The notes below the pieces were generated by a model. It saw only the letters and a list, made by a program, of their open reading frames with translations, did no database searches and was not told where the DNA came from. This document shows positions 48,387 to 61,000 of a stretch of 64,000 nt of DNA, in pieces (position 1 is the first letter of the stretch; every line of letters starts with the position of its first letter). Source of the stretch: Todiramphus chloris collaris (taxonomy: Eukaryota; Chordata; Aves; Coraciiformes; Alcedinidae); contig JANVCC010000020.1 of NCBI GenBank assembly GCA_025345505.1, forward strand, positions 51,006,401-51,070,400, given 5' to 3'. The position numbers and the translations under genes were made by a program.

Positions 48387-49500
48387 TCATAGAAACATAG
48401 AATTGTCAGGTTTGGAAGGGACCTTAAAGATCATCTAGTTCCAACCCCCCTGCCATGGGCAGGGACACCTCCCACTAGAGCAGGTTGCTCAGAGCCCCAT
48501 CCAGCCTGGGCTTAAAAACTGCCAAGGATGGGGCTTCCACCACCAATCTGGGCAACCCGTTCCAGTGTCTCACCACTCTCATGGTGAAGAAATTCTTCCC
48601 AATGTCTAACCTGAATCAACCTGTCTCTAGTTTTAATCCATTCCCTCTGGTCTTATCACTGCCCGACAGCCTAAAAAGTCCCTCCCCAGCTTTCTTGTAG
48701 GCTCCCTTCAGACACTGGAAGGACACAAAAAGGTCTCACCAGAGCCTTCTCTTTTCCAGACTGAACAACCCCAACTCTCTCAGTCTGTCCTCACAGCAGA
48801 GGTGCTCCATCCCTCTGATCATCCTCGTGGCCCTTCTCTGGACACGTTTCAGCACATCCATATCCTTCCTGTAATAGGGGTTCCAGAACTGGATGCAGTA
48901 CTCCAGGTGAGGTCTCACGAGAGCGGAGTAGAGGGGGAGAATCGCCTTCCTCAACCTGCTGGCCACGCTTCTCTTGATGCAGCCCAGGATATGATTGGCT
49001 TTCTGGACTGCAAGAGCACACTGATAGCTCATGTTGAGTTTCTCATCCACCAGCACTCCCAAGTCTGTTTCTTTAGGGCTGCTTTCAAGCCAGTCACTGC
49101 CCAGCCTATATTGGTGCTTGGGATTGCTCCAACCCAGATGGAGGACCTTGCATTTGGCCTTGTTGAACTTCATGAGGCTGGCATGGGCCCACCTCTCCAG
49201 CCTGTCAAGGTCCCTCTGGATGGCATCCCTTCCCTCCAGCGTGTCAGCCACCCCACACAGCTTGGTGTCATCGGCAAACTTGCTGAGGGTGCACTCAATG
49301 CCGCTGTCCATGGCACTGACAAAGATGTTAAACAAGACTGGTGCCAGTACTGATCCTTGAGGGACTCCACTTGTCACTGCTCTCCACTTGGATACCGACC
49401 CATTGACAACCACTCTTTGGGAGCGGCCATCAAGCCAGTTCTTTATCCACTGAATTGTCCGTCCATCAAATCCATATTTCACCAGCTTGGTGAAATCTTC
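48387..49500 (-). mobile_element. CR1 LINE, 5'-truncated, antisense, long ORF2 remnant
   Basis: The 3' end is at the left (AATCATAGAAACATAGAATT on the + strand, then GTTTGGAAGGGACC). The - strand encodes ORF2 from about 49500 leftward: [42 protein letters not shown] (catalytic FADD), [12 protein letters not shown] and [14 protein letters not shown] 248-codon ATG-initiated frame spans 49482-48736. The element is truncated at its 5' end inside the reverse-transcriptase region. It is one of the youngest-looking repeats in the window. Confidence 0.95.
48475..49500 (-). pseudogene. CR1 ORF2 C-terminal part, nonsense codons only
   Basis: Reading leftward from 49500 the frame is open to TGA at 48736-48738. 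Past this it stays in the same frame through GAYKKAGEGLFRLSGSDKTR to a TAG at 48475-48477, with one more TGA in between. No frameshift is visible in about 340 codons. The missing N-terminal half (endonuclease and start of the reverse transcriptase) makes it non-functional whatever the stops. Confidence 0.88.
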
Positions 49501-50439
49501 TGCCCCTTCTCTTCATGTGTAGCTTCCAGTGTATTAATCTTTTTTTCAGTGTTTTTTCCTGAGTTTCCCCCTTTCTCCTTTTGCAGGTAGCTGCCAGGAA
49601 GATGTATTTTCCCCTACTAGCTGAATCAGAATTTCTTAAGGTTAAGGGAACTAGTGCTTCTGGGGAATTATTGAATTCAAGTTATTTGGTAATACTTCTT
49701 CCTGCTTGTGCAAGCCTTGCAGGACAGCTAAGATATATATCATTTTATTTTCTGAAACATTTAGGTCACTGATTTGTCTGCTAGCCTTGCAGTGTTTTAT
49801 TTTCAAATTATATATGAACACGTATAACGGCCTGTGAGTATAATAAAATCAGTGTGAAAAGAAAATAAGTTTCATCACAGGATTTCTTGAGAGTTAAATT
49901 GTTGGAAGCATTAGCATACAATCTGGCTTACTTATCAAATTGATTAAAAAGGTTGGAGCATGAGACAAAATTGTATCTAAATTTGCTCAGATTTGTCCTC
50001 AGAAAAAGTTTGTTTTAGAAATGTAATAAGAAAAAGTAAATGTAAACAGCTGGTATCTTGCTGTTTCGCGACCTGCCTGAAATGGTCTGTTTGGAGAATC
50101 CTGTTGATGAGAAGGGTCTGGTACGTGCTGCTTTGTTTAATGCTGCTTGATGCATCCCTTGTGGTGGTTCCTGCAGCCAAAATGAAGTTTTAGCTCAGCA
50201 GTTACAATTTGGGGAACAAATATTGATCATTTGGTGCCCAAAATGTGCCAGATGTTTTCTAGCTTTGCACTGATTTCTGCTATTCTATTTTTCGCCTTTA
50301 TGTATTCAATGATATGTGTTTTGGAGTAGCTGCCATATCAAAATTGTTAACTTTCTGCCACTCAGCACATGTGCTGATACACCCTCCAGCTCTTCCTCTT
50401 TGAAGCCCTGGCATCTTGATCCACTCACGTGTTTCCTGT

Positions 50440-50960
50440 GAGGGAATTAAGCCTGCCTGCATGGCCCTGGCTTGTTTCTATTTGGCCCGAGAAACTAATC
50501 TTCACAATTATTTTCACTGATTCAAGACCATCCAAGTAGATGGCTTTGAGAATATTTGAAATACTGCTGCCACTGTTTCAGAGCCCCAGATGTGCTAGCT
50601 TGAAACATTTATGCTATTAAAAGAGCTGTGAGAAATTTTGGATGAGGCTCATGTTGACTTTGAAGCCAAGATTGCACCCTTTCATTATACCACTAGCTTT
50701 CAAAATTTTGATCAAACCAGGGACTAACAGATTTATTTCCCTCACACCCAAAATCTAATTTGCAAATGCAATCTTCAACCTGAGACTCGGACCACAGCTT
50801 TTCGCTGACTGGAATCGTGTGAGGGAACTCAGTTTGTATAACACTTTATTTGATATCATTAAATGAAATGCCACCATTAGCTAAAATATCCACCAAATGC
50901 CACAGGTTTATACCTTAACTGTATTATTCACTAATTGTTTTTAGTGAATAATATTTCCCT
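50440..50960. promoter_or_regulatory. Candidate conserved non-coding element
   Basis: About 500 bp free of repeats and low complexity, dense in homeobox/POU-like words (ATTTGCAAATGCAAT near 50758, CTAATTG near 50931, ATTAAATG near 50859) and ending in a perfect inverted repeat. Placement in a gene desert 31 kb past a neuronal gene suits an enhancer. Conservation is a judgement from texture, not an alignment. Confidence 0.25.
50922..50953. repeat. Perfect inverted repeat, 13-bp arms, 6-nt loop
   Basis: TATTATTCACTAA (50922-50934) and its exact reverse complement (50941-50953) flank TTGTTT. A transcript would fold into an AT-rich hairpin. The stem has only three G/C pairs, so a miRNA precursor is unlikely. 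Confidence 0.9.
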
Positions 50961-53900
50961 GAGGGTGGAAAGTCTTTAGTTAGAGGAGAAGAAAACAATG
51001 GTCTGATCAATCACAAATTCCTTGAATTGCAAATAAGAATCAGCAACCAGCTCAATAAACACGTTCCCACCAACCTCTAATGCCGATGTGCTGAGCTTTC
51101 TACAGCCCTCTGATGTCCTTCTTTGTATAATGTACACACCGAAATCTTTCTCACTGTTTTGGGGTGGTTTGCTTTTTTTTTTTTGTTTGTTTTGTTTTTT
51201 ATTGCCAGTAAGGCAATTACATGAATATAATTCATCCCCAGTAAAATGGTGCTTTTTGACTTGTAGAGGCTCTTGAAACAGAGATGCTCTACCTTGCTAT
51301 TGGCACAATGCCCATCATGTCAGAGCCAGGGCGACACGTCACTCACAGAATCTCTAATATAAAGTATCTATTGCACATGAGTACAAGCAGGTTTCATCTT
51401 TTATATTACGATAAGAAACTAGTAGTGGTCTAAGAAATGGTGCTAAGCTGCTGGTGTAGTCAAGTGCCTAGTGTTTTGACAACTGTCTTGTAAGAATTGG
51501 AATATGTGGTTGGGTATTACCTCCCCTCATCTACTGATGAGTGCCAGTGAAGCTCAGCTGGGATCTTAATGCTTTAGTGTTATTGAGGGCTCTGTGACAC
51601 AGCTGTTGTGTTGGGAGCTGCCAGAAGGGACTGCCTTTGCTGCTGCAGAGAGATGCTGCTGTGAACATCTGCAGCTCCCCATGGCCTCCTCTTCCATTAC
51701 AGGGAATTCTCTGATGTTCCAGGCACAGAACAACAAATAATGCCTTGATCCCCCAGGGTTTTCTTTTTGCCATCTGACAAATCATTTAACAAGTTTCTGC
51801 CATGCATTTGAAATGGAAGCATTCAGTGAGCTGTGTCAATGTACCCCCTTTGCCTTGCTCTTATGATCAGATTGAGACTGAAAGCCGTCTTTGAAAATAT
51901 GCTTCAGACAAACCAAAGCCATTGAAGTCCTACCTGGATTCTTGATGACAATGTAAAAGACTGGGAGAGATGCAAATAGACAGAATAACCTCATCTTTTC
52001 TTCTGTCTGTAAGCTGAAAAACTTGATATAACTTTGTGTGAGCTACTGCTCCCATGTAGGGCAAACTTTGTTCAATGGCACTTCTTAGGTGGAGGTGTGC
52101 TGCCGATGGTTTCCGTTCTGTTGGGATCTGGCCGTTGGAAAGGACTGAAATGTCTTATCACCCTGGTAAGGTAATGTCTAAAGAGAAAGCAATTTGAGAA
52201 AAGCCAATTCCCTGTCCTTTATTGTTTTCTTAAAATGTCTGTCAGAATTGTGTTTTATTCTTGACTCAGCAATAGATTAAGAATACAAGAAGATAGCATC
52301 AAGCAAGTTGTGTGTAAAGTGATTGTCGTTGCCTAGCTTTTAGACTGTTTTCATATATGGGTCTGTTGTAATAATCTAGTTGTGCTATGCTTCCTGATCA
52401 GATTTTACTAAGATCTCTGCTGCATGCGAATATAAAAACTTGGAAGCTGCTGAAGCTTTCCAAAATGTTAATGTAAACAAGCTACATATGTAGGACTAGT
52501 GAGCATTTTCCAGGCCACATGCATATCAGAACATGATTAACTGACTAATTACCTAATAATAAATTGCTATTGGTCTTAGGCAAGCCTGTGCCATGTGAGT
52601 CTGGTTTGCAGATGTCATTTAATGTGGCATTTCTAGCCTCTGCAATCGAGGTATCTCCATCTGAGCTGATAGCTGGTGCTCTGTTTTCAGAAGTGAGCAA
52701 CAAGCACTTCTAAAGAATAATTTCCCTGGCTGATTTTAGGTAATTGCCATAGAAAAATACTCCATGATCTAGTAGCACCTGTCCCTGCATAAAGCAAACC
52801 CAGACTTCCAGTTCATATTTCAAAACCTGTGTGGATAAATTGTGCCTCTGACGTCTGGTGAGACTGCGAAAGCACAAGTAGTGTCAGAATGTACTCACTG
52901 GTAATAGGAACGTTAGGAACGCTTTTCTCATGTTTGGCCTGGGTGAATCATCTGAGGCTTAATTTTAATCTTTGTGCCAAGGGAAGGCTTCCACAGGAGT
53001 CTAGTTCTCAAGGAAAGTGGTTTTTAGATGGAAATAGCAGCAATGTTGGTGCCAAGAGGCTTGTCTCAGGCTGGGTTAACTTGCTTTTTTTGCAAGTTGA
53101 TTCATGGTTGAGACTGAAAATGGTGATATCCTAGATGGTTTTGTGCAGTTTCAGTTCTGTGCCTCTTATCCTTTGTGCTCACATGTTGAACTGTGCAGCA
53201 GTTCTTCCTTAGTACAGAAAAGGTGACTGGTTGTTTTGTAGACAGCGACCACTTGACATTTAGCTCCTTACCAAGTCATATAATTGGTCATAGCAAACAA
53301 AGCTGCTTTGGTATGTACTCATTCTTTCAGTTTGCTTCAGTGTTTGGTTGAAGAAAACAAAAGGTAATATGCTATTGGAGAAACTGTATCTGGCAATTAA
53401 TAATATAGCTCATACAGACTATCATCTGTCTTAAACTAAATACACCATTTAGATTGTATAGATAGCCCCAAACTTTGCTATGAGTTTTATTTCAGTGCTC
53501 CTTAACTGTCCTGTGTAAATAAAGCTCTTAAAGGATCATGGTAAGAATGTACCAGAAGAGGACTAAAACTTCCTCATTAATATCCAAATTTGGTACAATA
53601 TAGTGTGGTATTAATGTCATCTATGTACATGCACTAGTGTCAGGGCTCTGTCATATCTGGACATAATAGTGTGAGTTTTACAACCTTGTTAGAAAAAGCA
53701 ACTGGGGGCAATGGGCAGCTCTGCAGTTACATATCACATGGAGATGTAAGGAGCTTCCCACAGTGAATTTAATTAGCAGCAAACACGGAGTACACAGTGA
53801 CCTGCAGAGCACATAACACACTTCTCTTCCAGTGATATCAGTCTCTTCCTGTAAAAGGGTACCTAAACTGCTCTGCTGCCAGACCCATGTGTAACTGATA

Positions 53901-55594
53901 GTGTTCCAAGGGGCTGTAGTTGAAAACTTCCGAACTGGAAGGATAAATCAGGAAATGCAGTGACGGTAAATCCAATCTTGTGCTTAACACCACCACAGGA
54001 AGCTTTGCAATGCTGAGGAGTTATCTAGGAGAAGCTATGTGCTAATGCCAGGAGTCACCAGACGTTTCTCAAGAATGTTTAGAACAGATTTTGGTAATCA
54101 AACCTGCACTGCTCAGAGTAATAAAATGACCTGATGCTTCATAGGCTTTCATGCATAAGGGTAAGGAGAGTCATGACATACAGCTTTGTATGAAGGGGAG
54201 CCTCAAGGGCTCATGGGTTGGCTGTGATGAAGGAATTGTTTATTTGACACTAAGGGGGATTAATTAAGCCAGACCTGGTTTTGTTAAAGTTTGTAGTGCT
54301 GAATTCTGATCCTCTGAAGTGTCTAAGGTTACAGAAGAAGCTTGTTACTTACCCTGAACCTCTCTTGAACCAAAAACAGCTGCTAATTGAAGCCATGCTC
54401 AGTTGGGATGTAGACGAGGAGGAGGCAAGACATGCTCATGCTGGGTGGGAGAATTGTGAGCATCAGTAGTAGTCTTATAGTATCTGGCCTTTTCTGTAGA
54501 CCTAAAGCTGGTGCCAGTGCACTAAGCATAACATCGTCACCCAGCTGAGGTGGAAAATCCCTGATCTTTTCCCAGCTGAGTGTCATTAGCCAGCACACAC
54601 TTCAGTGAAAACACCCAGAGACCTAGTCCAGGCAGCTATCTGCTAACAGGTAGGGTCCTGGGACATGTAGGTTGTGTCCCTATCCCCAGTGAACTGCTGA
54701 ATAGCTCTGGAGGTGCTTTGGAGATCCTTGTGGCATCTCCACAGTAAAGCAGGACTAGTGGTGTTTGTCCTGCTCTGCAAGGGGCTGAGCAGCCACACAA
54801 GATTATGTTGCTTGGTATTTGTGTAATTCCATGGAAGACCAATAGCTACCATGGAAAGGCTGCTCTCATTTTACTTCTGGTGTTCTCTCCTGCTCCATGC
54901 TCTGTGTTTGTAGTGAATGCCTGTTGGGTTTCACTGCCTTGATGCAGTCAGGTTTTCTGCCTATTTAAATCTGCTTATATCTATTTCCAAACCTGACTGT
55001 GCCTAGTGTCTGACTTATTTGTCATTTCAATTTGCCATTTCTGCTGTGATTTTGAGACACTTGCCGGGTGTTACTTGCAGGTAACTAATTAGTTTGAGTT
55101 TGACCTAGAATAAGAGTAGAGATTTTTAGTATTGTTCTTGAGTCTAGCCTAGAATCTTCAAGCAATAGATGCAGAAGCTCGAACTGAGCTATATGTGCAG
55201 AGAAACAAAAGTAACAGGATTTAAAAAAAAAAAAAAATTATTTAATAACTAAATTGGTAATAAACGGCTTCCCTAATTCTCTCATCTAAACTGACTTTCA
55301 TTAGATCACCTCTCAGAAGTGTAATTCAGCTCACTCATATCAGCTGCATTTGAGTTTTTTAGCATTTTAAAGCACCTCAGTTCTTTCAGTTCACCTCCAT
55401 CATTCTTGCACCAACTCAAGAAAACAAAACAGTTATAACTTTCTCATTGTAATTTCTAGCTCTGCACTGCAGCCATGAGTTGAAATGCATGAGACAGCCT
55501 CCAGGACTGCTCCCAGGTCCGAACTTTAAACTTGGAAAGTAGATATAGATAAATACAAGGAGGACACCAGGGGGCTGTGCAAGATTTCTATTCA

Positions 55595-55700
55595 AGTCAT
55601 TGCTCTGATGCAGATTTATTCTGTGATGTTGAGTAAGTTCATTTCTTTGGCTTCTTATCCATCTGCAAAGTGACAGTCACGGGCCTTATCTGCTTAGTGT
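55595..55700 (+). repeat. Possible MIR/CORE-SINE fragment
   Basis: CTGTGATGTTGAGTAAGTTC, then TTTCTTTGGCTTCTTATCCA, then TCTGCAAAGTG, follows the order of the MIR segments for GTGTGACCTTGGGCAAGT, the CTCAGTTTCCTCATC block and TGTAAAATG, with many substitutions. Confidence 0.4.
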
Positions 55701-57766
55701 GGCTGAGGTGGATATTGCCATTATAAAGCTTACTCTGGACTCTGCCCTGCCCTTGGGGAGGATGTGTGGGTGCCTGACAGAGGAGAAATGGGCAGCAAGA
55801 CATTTCTTGTTTGGTTTTAGTAGCACTTGGCTGGATTTGTCTGTCTCCCAGTGGCAGGAGGTGTTTGCAAATACATACGTGTGTGAGTGCTGAGGTAAGG
55901 TGTGTCCTGCACCATATGGCATGTGCAGATGTATGTTGGCAGGTGTGAACTGTGTAACTATATTTGTGTGCGTTGAGGGTGGTTTTGGAAGAAGAAAGAG
56001 GAGGCTGAGAACCCTGGCTAGGTACTCACTTTTCTTGTAATGTATTACTTTAATTTAAATTCACTTTACAGTCAGTGCACATGAGAATTATTTTGAAGGT
56101 TTAATTTGCTAGCTGCTGAAAGCAATAAGGTGGCTATCAACAGAAAAGAAATAGCTTGGCTGTTTGTTAATGCTCTTGGGCTGTACTGTAAGTACTCCAG
56201 GCAGCTGTAGTGGTAGAGGAGCAAATGAAGCATTGTTGCTTTTAGCATTGTTTGTTTTATTGTATCAATAGCTTTGTGTTTCTAGGTAGTTACACGTAAA
56301 TTATTTTCTGGAGCAGGTAGCTGTGGGAATCTCTGGATTCTCAAAAACATTCCTATGGAAAAGCTGTTAAACTATCTAGAAAACATAATGTTTTGTCCTT
56401 TATTAGTGGCAAAAACATCATTACATTTGTTATGTTTGGATTGGTGCTAATTTTCTGGACATTTTGGTCAGCAGAAACTACTGAATTGCCTATATTTGGA
56501 CTGGGAATTTAATTTCTTAGGACGGTGAGATTTGATTTTATGTGCTATAAGCAACCATCTGGAGTAAGTTTATTTGTGTTACGTGGCTTGCATATATTTA
56601 TACTTCAGATTGAAATCCCTCAAATTGATTCTCTGAATTTTTGCATATCGTATAAATGACATTTGCTTGTAACACAGTGGAGTGATTACAGTGAATACTA
56701 AAATGGCAACATTCTGCAGTAAAAAAAATTACAATGTAAAATGAACATTAATTTACAACAGAGTGTAAATTTATATTATTTAATGAAATGCATTCCCTGT
56801 GCAGTGAAATACTTCTTGTGCCTATTGAAATGCAATTACAAAGCACTGAAACTTATAATATTTAACAGAGACATTCTGTTACACAGTAAAAATTGTCATG
56901 TTTGTTAAAATTATATTTGATAGAGTGAAATAAACATGGTCTGTGCATGTTTATTTCTGTATATACATAAAATTAAGAAAAAAGATATCATGACATCAAT
57001 CTGCTATAGACCAGAAGCCCTGTAACTGGGCTTCTTCAGTACAAGTCATGTTCCACCACACAGCAGTATGTCATTAACTGCTTCCTTGTGGTTGAGATGG
57101 TGTCTTTCTTGGGAGGGGTATGAGGGGGCAGGGTTTGTCAGTGACTGAGACTGAGTATATAAGTTTCCGTAGCAAGTCTCACATGACAGGTGAACAAATG
57201 CTTTTAGCTGGTAAGTTAACCTTCTTGCCCATATACATGAGGTTGGTGGGGCCAGGAGACATTGATACACATCGTAAAAGGAAAAAGAGAGATCAACTGA
57301 GAAGCTGGTTTACAAGAAAAGTACCTTTATGTGAACAGTTACATACAAGTTCTCTCTAAGTGGTAACAGACATCTCTGGATAGACATTATTTTGCCAGTA
57401 AAATATATCTGTGGTACTTGGCAATAAAACCCTATTTCCCACATGCTGGACTTGCTTCAGGGATGGGCTCTTGCAGAAAAGATTGGTTGTGGTGACATTG
57501 TAGCTGGGGGCTGTGTTATTCACACAGATGCCGGAGACGATTGAAGCATAGAAAGAAAATGCATTTGTTCCAAGCCCAGTACCATTCACTGCCATGAGAG
57601 AAGGCTGATGACACAAATTCATTTGTTCTCTCACAACTCTGCTTTCTGTAGACTTGTACTGAGAAAATATTGTATATTTTTGGACAGATTCAGAAATATT
57701 GTGGCCTTTCAGTACTTAAAAGTGACGTATAAGAAAGATGGGGACAGTTTTGTGGTTTTCAATTTT

Positions 57767-57767
<1 letters not shown>

Positions 57768-57798
<31 letters not shown>
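57768..57798. repeat. T31 homopolymer at a CR1 5' junction
   Basis: Run of 31 T ending two bases before the truncated CR1 copy begins. The longest homopolymer in the window. Confidence 0.95.
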
Positions 57799-57799
<1 letters not shown>

Positions 57800-57800
<1 letters not shown>

Positions 57801-58090
57801 CAGGGCCTGTTGTCACAGGACAAGGGGCAATGGCTTTAAACTCAAAGAGGGGAGATTTACACTAGTGAGAAGAAAGAATTTTTTTTACAAATGAGGGTGG
57901 TGAAACATGGGAACAGGTTGCCTAGAAGCAAGGATTGGTAGAAGCCCCATCCTTGGAAACATTCCAAGTCAGGTTGGACAGAGCTCTGAGCAATCTGATC
58001 TATAGTTGCAGACATCCCTGCTCACTGCAGGGAGGTGGACTAGAGGACATTTAAAGATCCTTTCCAACCCAAACTAGTCTATGATTATGT
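57800..58090 (+). mobile_element. CR1 LINE 3' fragment
   Basis: Matches the last 290 bp of CR1: GCAGGGCCTGTTGTCACAGG, ACAAGGGGCAATGGCTTTAA, GAACAGGTTGCC, then CAGGTTGGACAGAGCTCTGA and the tail TCCTTTCCAACCCAAACTAG ending with a TCTATGATTATG remnant. No coding capacity remains. It is diverged from the two large copies and probably belongs to another CR1 subfamily. Confidence 0.92.
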
Positions 58091-61000
58091 TTTTAATAGT
58101 ATATACCTGGTAATTGCACTGGTAAATCATTAGGTCATAACTGTGCTAGTGAAATACATGATTTCTGGCTAGGGATCTTTTTGGGATTGTTCTAGCCAGC
58201 CATCTATAGAAATAAAGTTTTCTTTTGTTTATGTGCAACATTCCTTTGAAAGTCCTCAGCTGTTCTATAAAGCTTAGGGGAAAACCTCTTGGAGATAGTC
58301 CCAGCCATCTTGCTGGGCTGGCACCACAGCTCCTACATCTATCCCTTACTGGGGCTGGCACTGAGGCTTCTTGGTATGACTTGCCCTGTGTGTGGGCTTC
58401 CTGGGGGAGGGATGAATTTCTGCAGTCATCGGACTGATTGCAAAACCTGCCCTCAGGGTCTGGAGAGTGATTTAAGATCTCATCAGCAGCTGGTGGTAGG
58501 AAAACATTCACTCAGGTTGGGGTGAAATTCTGTGCTCTGAAATCACTGCAATTAACATATTTATTTGCTGATACTGGTGTGACAATCTTTACCTTTCCCC
58601 AGATGCCAAAGAATAGGCAGGTTCTCACTCCAAGGGGAAAAAAAAAATTAAACCCCTTTATTAAGGTGCTGATAATCAAATAGTGCAAGATGCCTTTTAC
58701 CAGTGCAGATTCTGACCTGCTTTCTCTTTGTAGCAGGTATTAAATTCCTGGCTGAAGATAACCACTTATCCTTATTTACATGCCCACTTCTATTCCGTAA
58801 ATGTAAGAAGACTTGACTCTCTTGGGCTAATCTGTCCACTTCTGTCTTATCTCAGCCAAGGAAGTTATATAAAACAAATGCAGTAAAGGTGAAGCTGGCC
58901 GTCAAAGGCCATCAGCTTATTACAGTGCTAAATAAAATTTTAAGACTTGATATTCTGAAATAACAAAATCTGGTTTCTTGATGCCCTTTTTATTTCAAAA
59001 AGGGAAAATTTGTATTTATTCCTGCCAAACTGTTGATGCAAATTGAATGGGTGAGAGGTTTGAGAAATTTCCTGGGTTAACTTGTGGGAATTGCTGCTAC
59101 CGGTTTTCTCCAAGTACATTGCACAGAGCAGCTTGACAAGGCTCCTTCATGTAGTCTGTAGGCTCAGGTGCACAAAGATATTTCTGCTTTCAGTTAATTT
59201 TTCATTTCACCTCAGTCCCCAGCTTTTTTTTCCTGAGTGTCTCTGGCATGTGTATTCATTATATATTCTCAATAACATTGATCTTGAGGCTCTGTGACCT
59301 CCTTGGCTGCCTCCTTGTATAAAGCATGGGCAACATGCAGGAAGGGAGAAGTGGAGGACTCTAGGGAGGCAACTGTTACATGGGAAGGGAAGAGTCTGGG
59401 GCAGAGTCACAGAAAGTGAAGGAGTGAAGGAGCTGTGCCCAAGAAGGAGCAGGGCAGGAGAAGGGAGATGATGGGTTGGGAGGAGGGCATAGGGTGCCAA
59501 AGGAGGGTGAAAGACCCTCAGAGGGCAGGTGGCATCCAGAGAATTGAGAGATGGAAGGAGGAGGAGGGTAAAAAAAAAAACCTAAACCAAAACTAATTTG
59601 AAGAATGGCAAATTTATAAGGATTGTGGGAAGAAGGGAGGAAAATAAAATGATGCAGAGGCTGTGCATGGACGTGGCATTTTCAACCTGAATGTCTGCAG
59701 TTAGCAAAGATGAGGTTGCAGGAGGAGGGCAGGAGCATGACAAAACCTGCTTTCAGGGCAAGAGAAGAGCAGCTCCCTTGCAGAGCCCCTCTCTGTCTAC
59801 CCTTCGTGGCCCTACCATCCCCCTTCCTCCTCCCACCCTGCCTTGCAGCTAAATTTATTCTGCTCCTTGTACTGTTTCTGTGCTGAACAAACCAACACTG
59901 TACAAATTAAGAGGACAAGATGTTCAGAAGTGGCAAATTCACGCTGTTTTCCTAGCACATAAAAACAAATTTAGATTGGTGTTGGGGATGGCAACCAAAC
60001 TCGGAGGGGTGGGGTAAACTTTACAAAAAATATCATTTCAGTAGCAAGAGCTGAGTGCAACATATCAAAACAGCTTATAAATTAATCTTTGACTTAACAA
60101 AGTGAGTTGCAGCAGCACAGATGTTAATCATAAATGGCAAGTTTCTTCCCATAGAGACTTGAGCATAACTGTGCATTGTCTTGAGACAGGTCCCTCTTTT
60201 TGTTTTTTTCTTAAGATTAGTATTTTTGCAAATACAGAACAAAATTTCCGAGCAGTATTTGACCATTGTGTCTTCAGTTACTCTGGGACAGGTGGCATTT
60301 AGCACCCTCTGTATCCCTGTTGTTTTGGTTCTCTGTTGAAATGTGTTTTCTGGCATGGGGTGCAATAGCTGCCAAGCAAAAACGACACAGAAGATCAGTC
60401 TGGGAAACCTGACAGCAGCTCGGGGCTTGGTGGCTACTTTTTGAACCAGGGACCTGCTCAGTGTGGCTAGAAGATGGATCTCATTTGTGAGAAAGTCTGT
60501 GTAAATAAAGAACAGAAGAAAATCTGTTCCTTAACCTAAGCTCTCCCCAAAGAAATACCAAGGAGAACACATCTGCTTTGTCATCTGTGAGGCACTCATA
60601 GGGCCCAGATATTTTAAGTTATGCAGGAGCCCAAAGATACAGATTGGAAAATCCCCTCCAGGCTCAAAGTACCTAGTTTCCTAATTCTTTGACCAGAGGG
60701 ACTTCTGCAGCTAACAGTTTCTCTAAATCCAGACTTGAGATCAGTCCCTGCAGCTGTGGAGGGCTCTGATACCTCTTTCCCTTCTCTGTGGCTCAGTAAG
60801 GATATTTTTTTGGTTGGTTGGTTTTTTTAGTGCATTGGTTAACAATTCAACCAGAGGGAAAAGAAGCTTGATTATGCTACTGCCAATAGCTAGGTTTAAT
60901 AAAAAATTTCTTTTTGACTTTATTTTTCCAAGAAAAGTGACTTTTCAGAGAAAATGGTTCAGTGTTGTTTTAAGGAGGAGGAAAGGAGAGGCAACACAAA

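Larger units (their letters stand above)
49501..57767. other. Intergenic, no gene seen
   Basis: AT-rich, with a conserved-looking block at about 50440-50960 containing a 13-bp-arm inverted repeat, T-rich low complexity near 51170-51200, A15 near 55222-55236 and a MIR-like segment at about 55595-55700. Open frames are short and unrelated to known families. Confidence 0.65.

Noticed and set aside
48802-49360. Open frames of 183 and 109 codons on the + strand
   Set aside because: Opposite-strand shadows of the antisense CR1 reverse-transcriptase frame.
50922-50953. Inverted repeat considered as a miRNA precursor
   Set aside because: The 13-bp stem is too short and AT-rich for a standard pre-miRNA.
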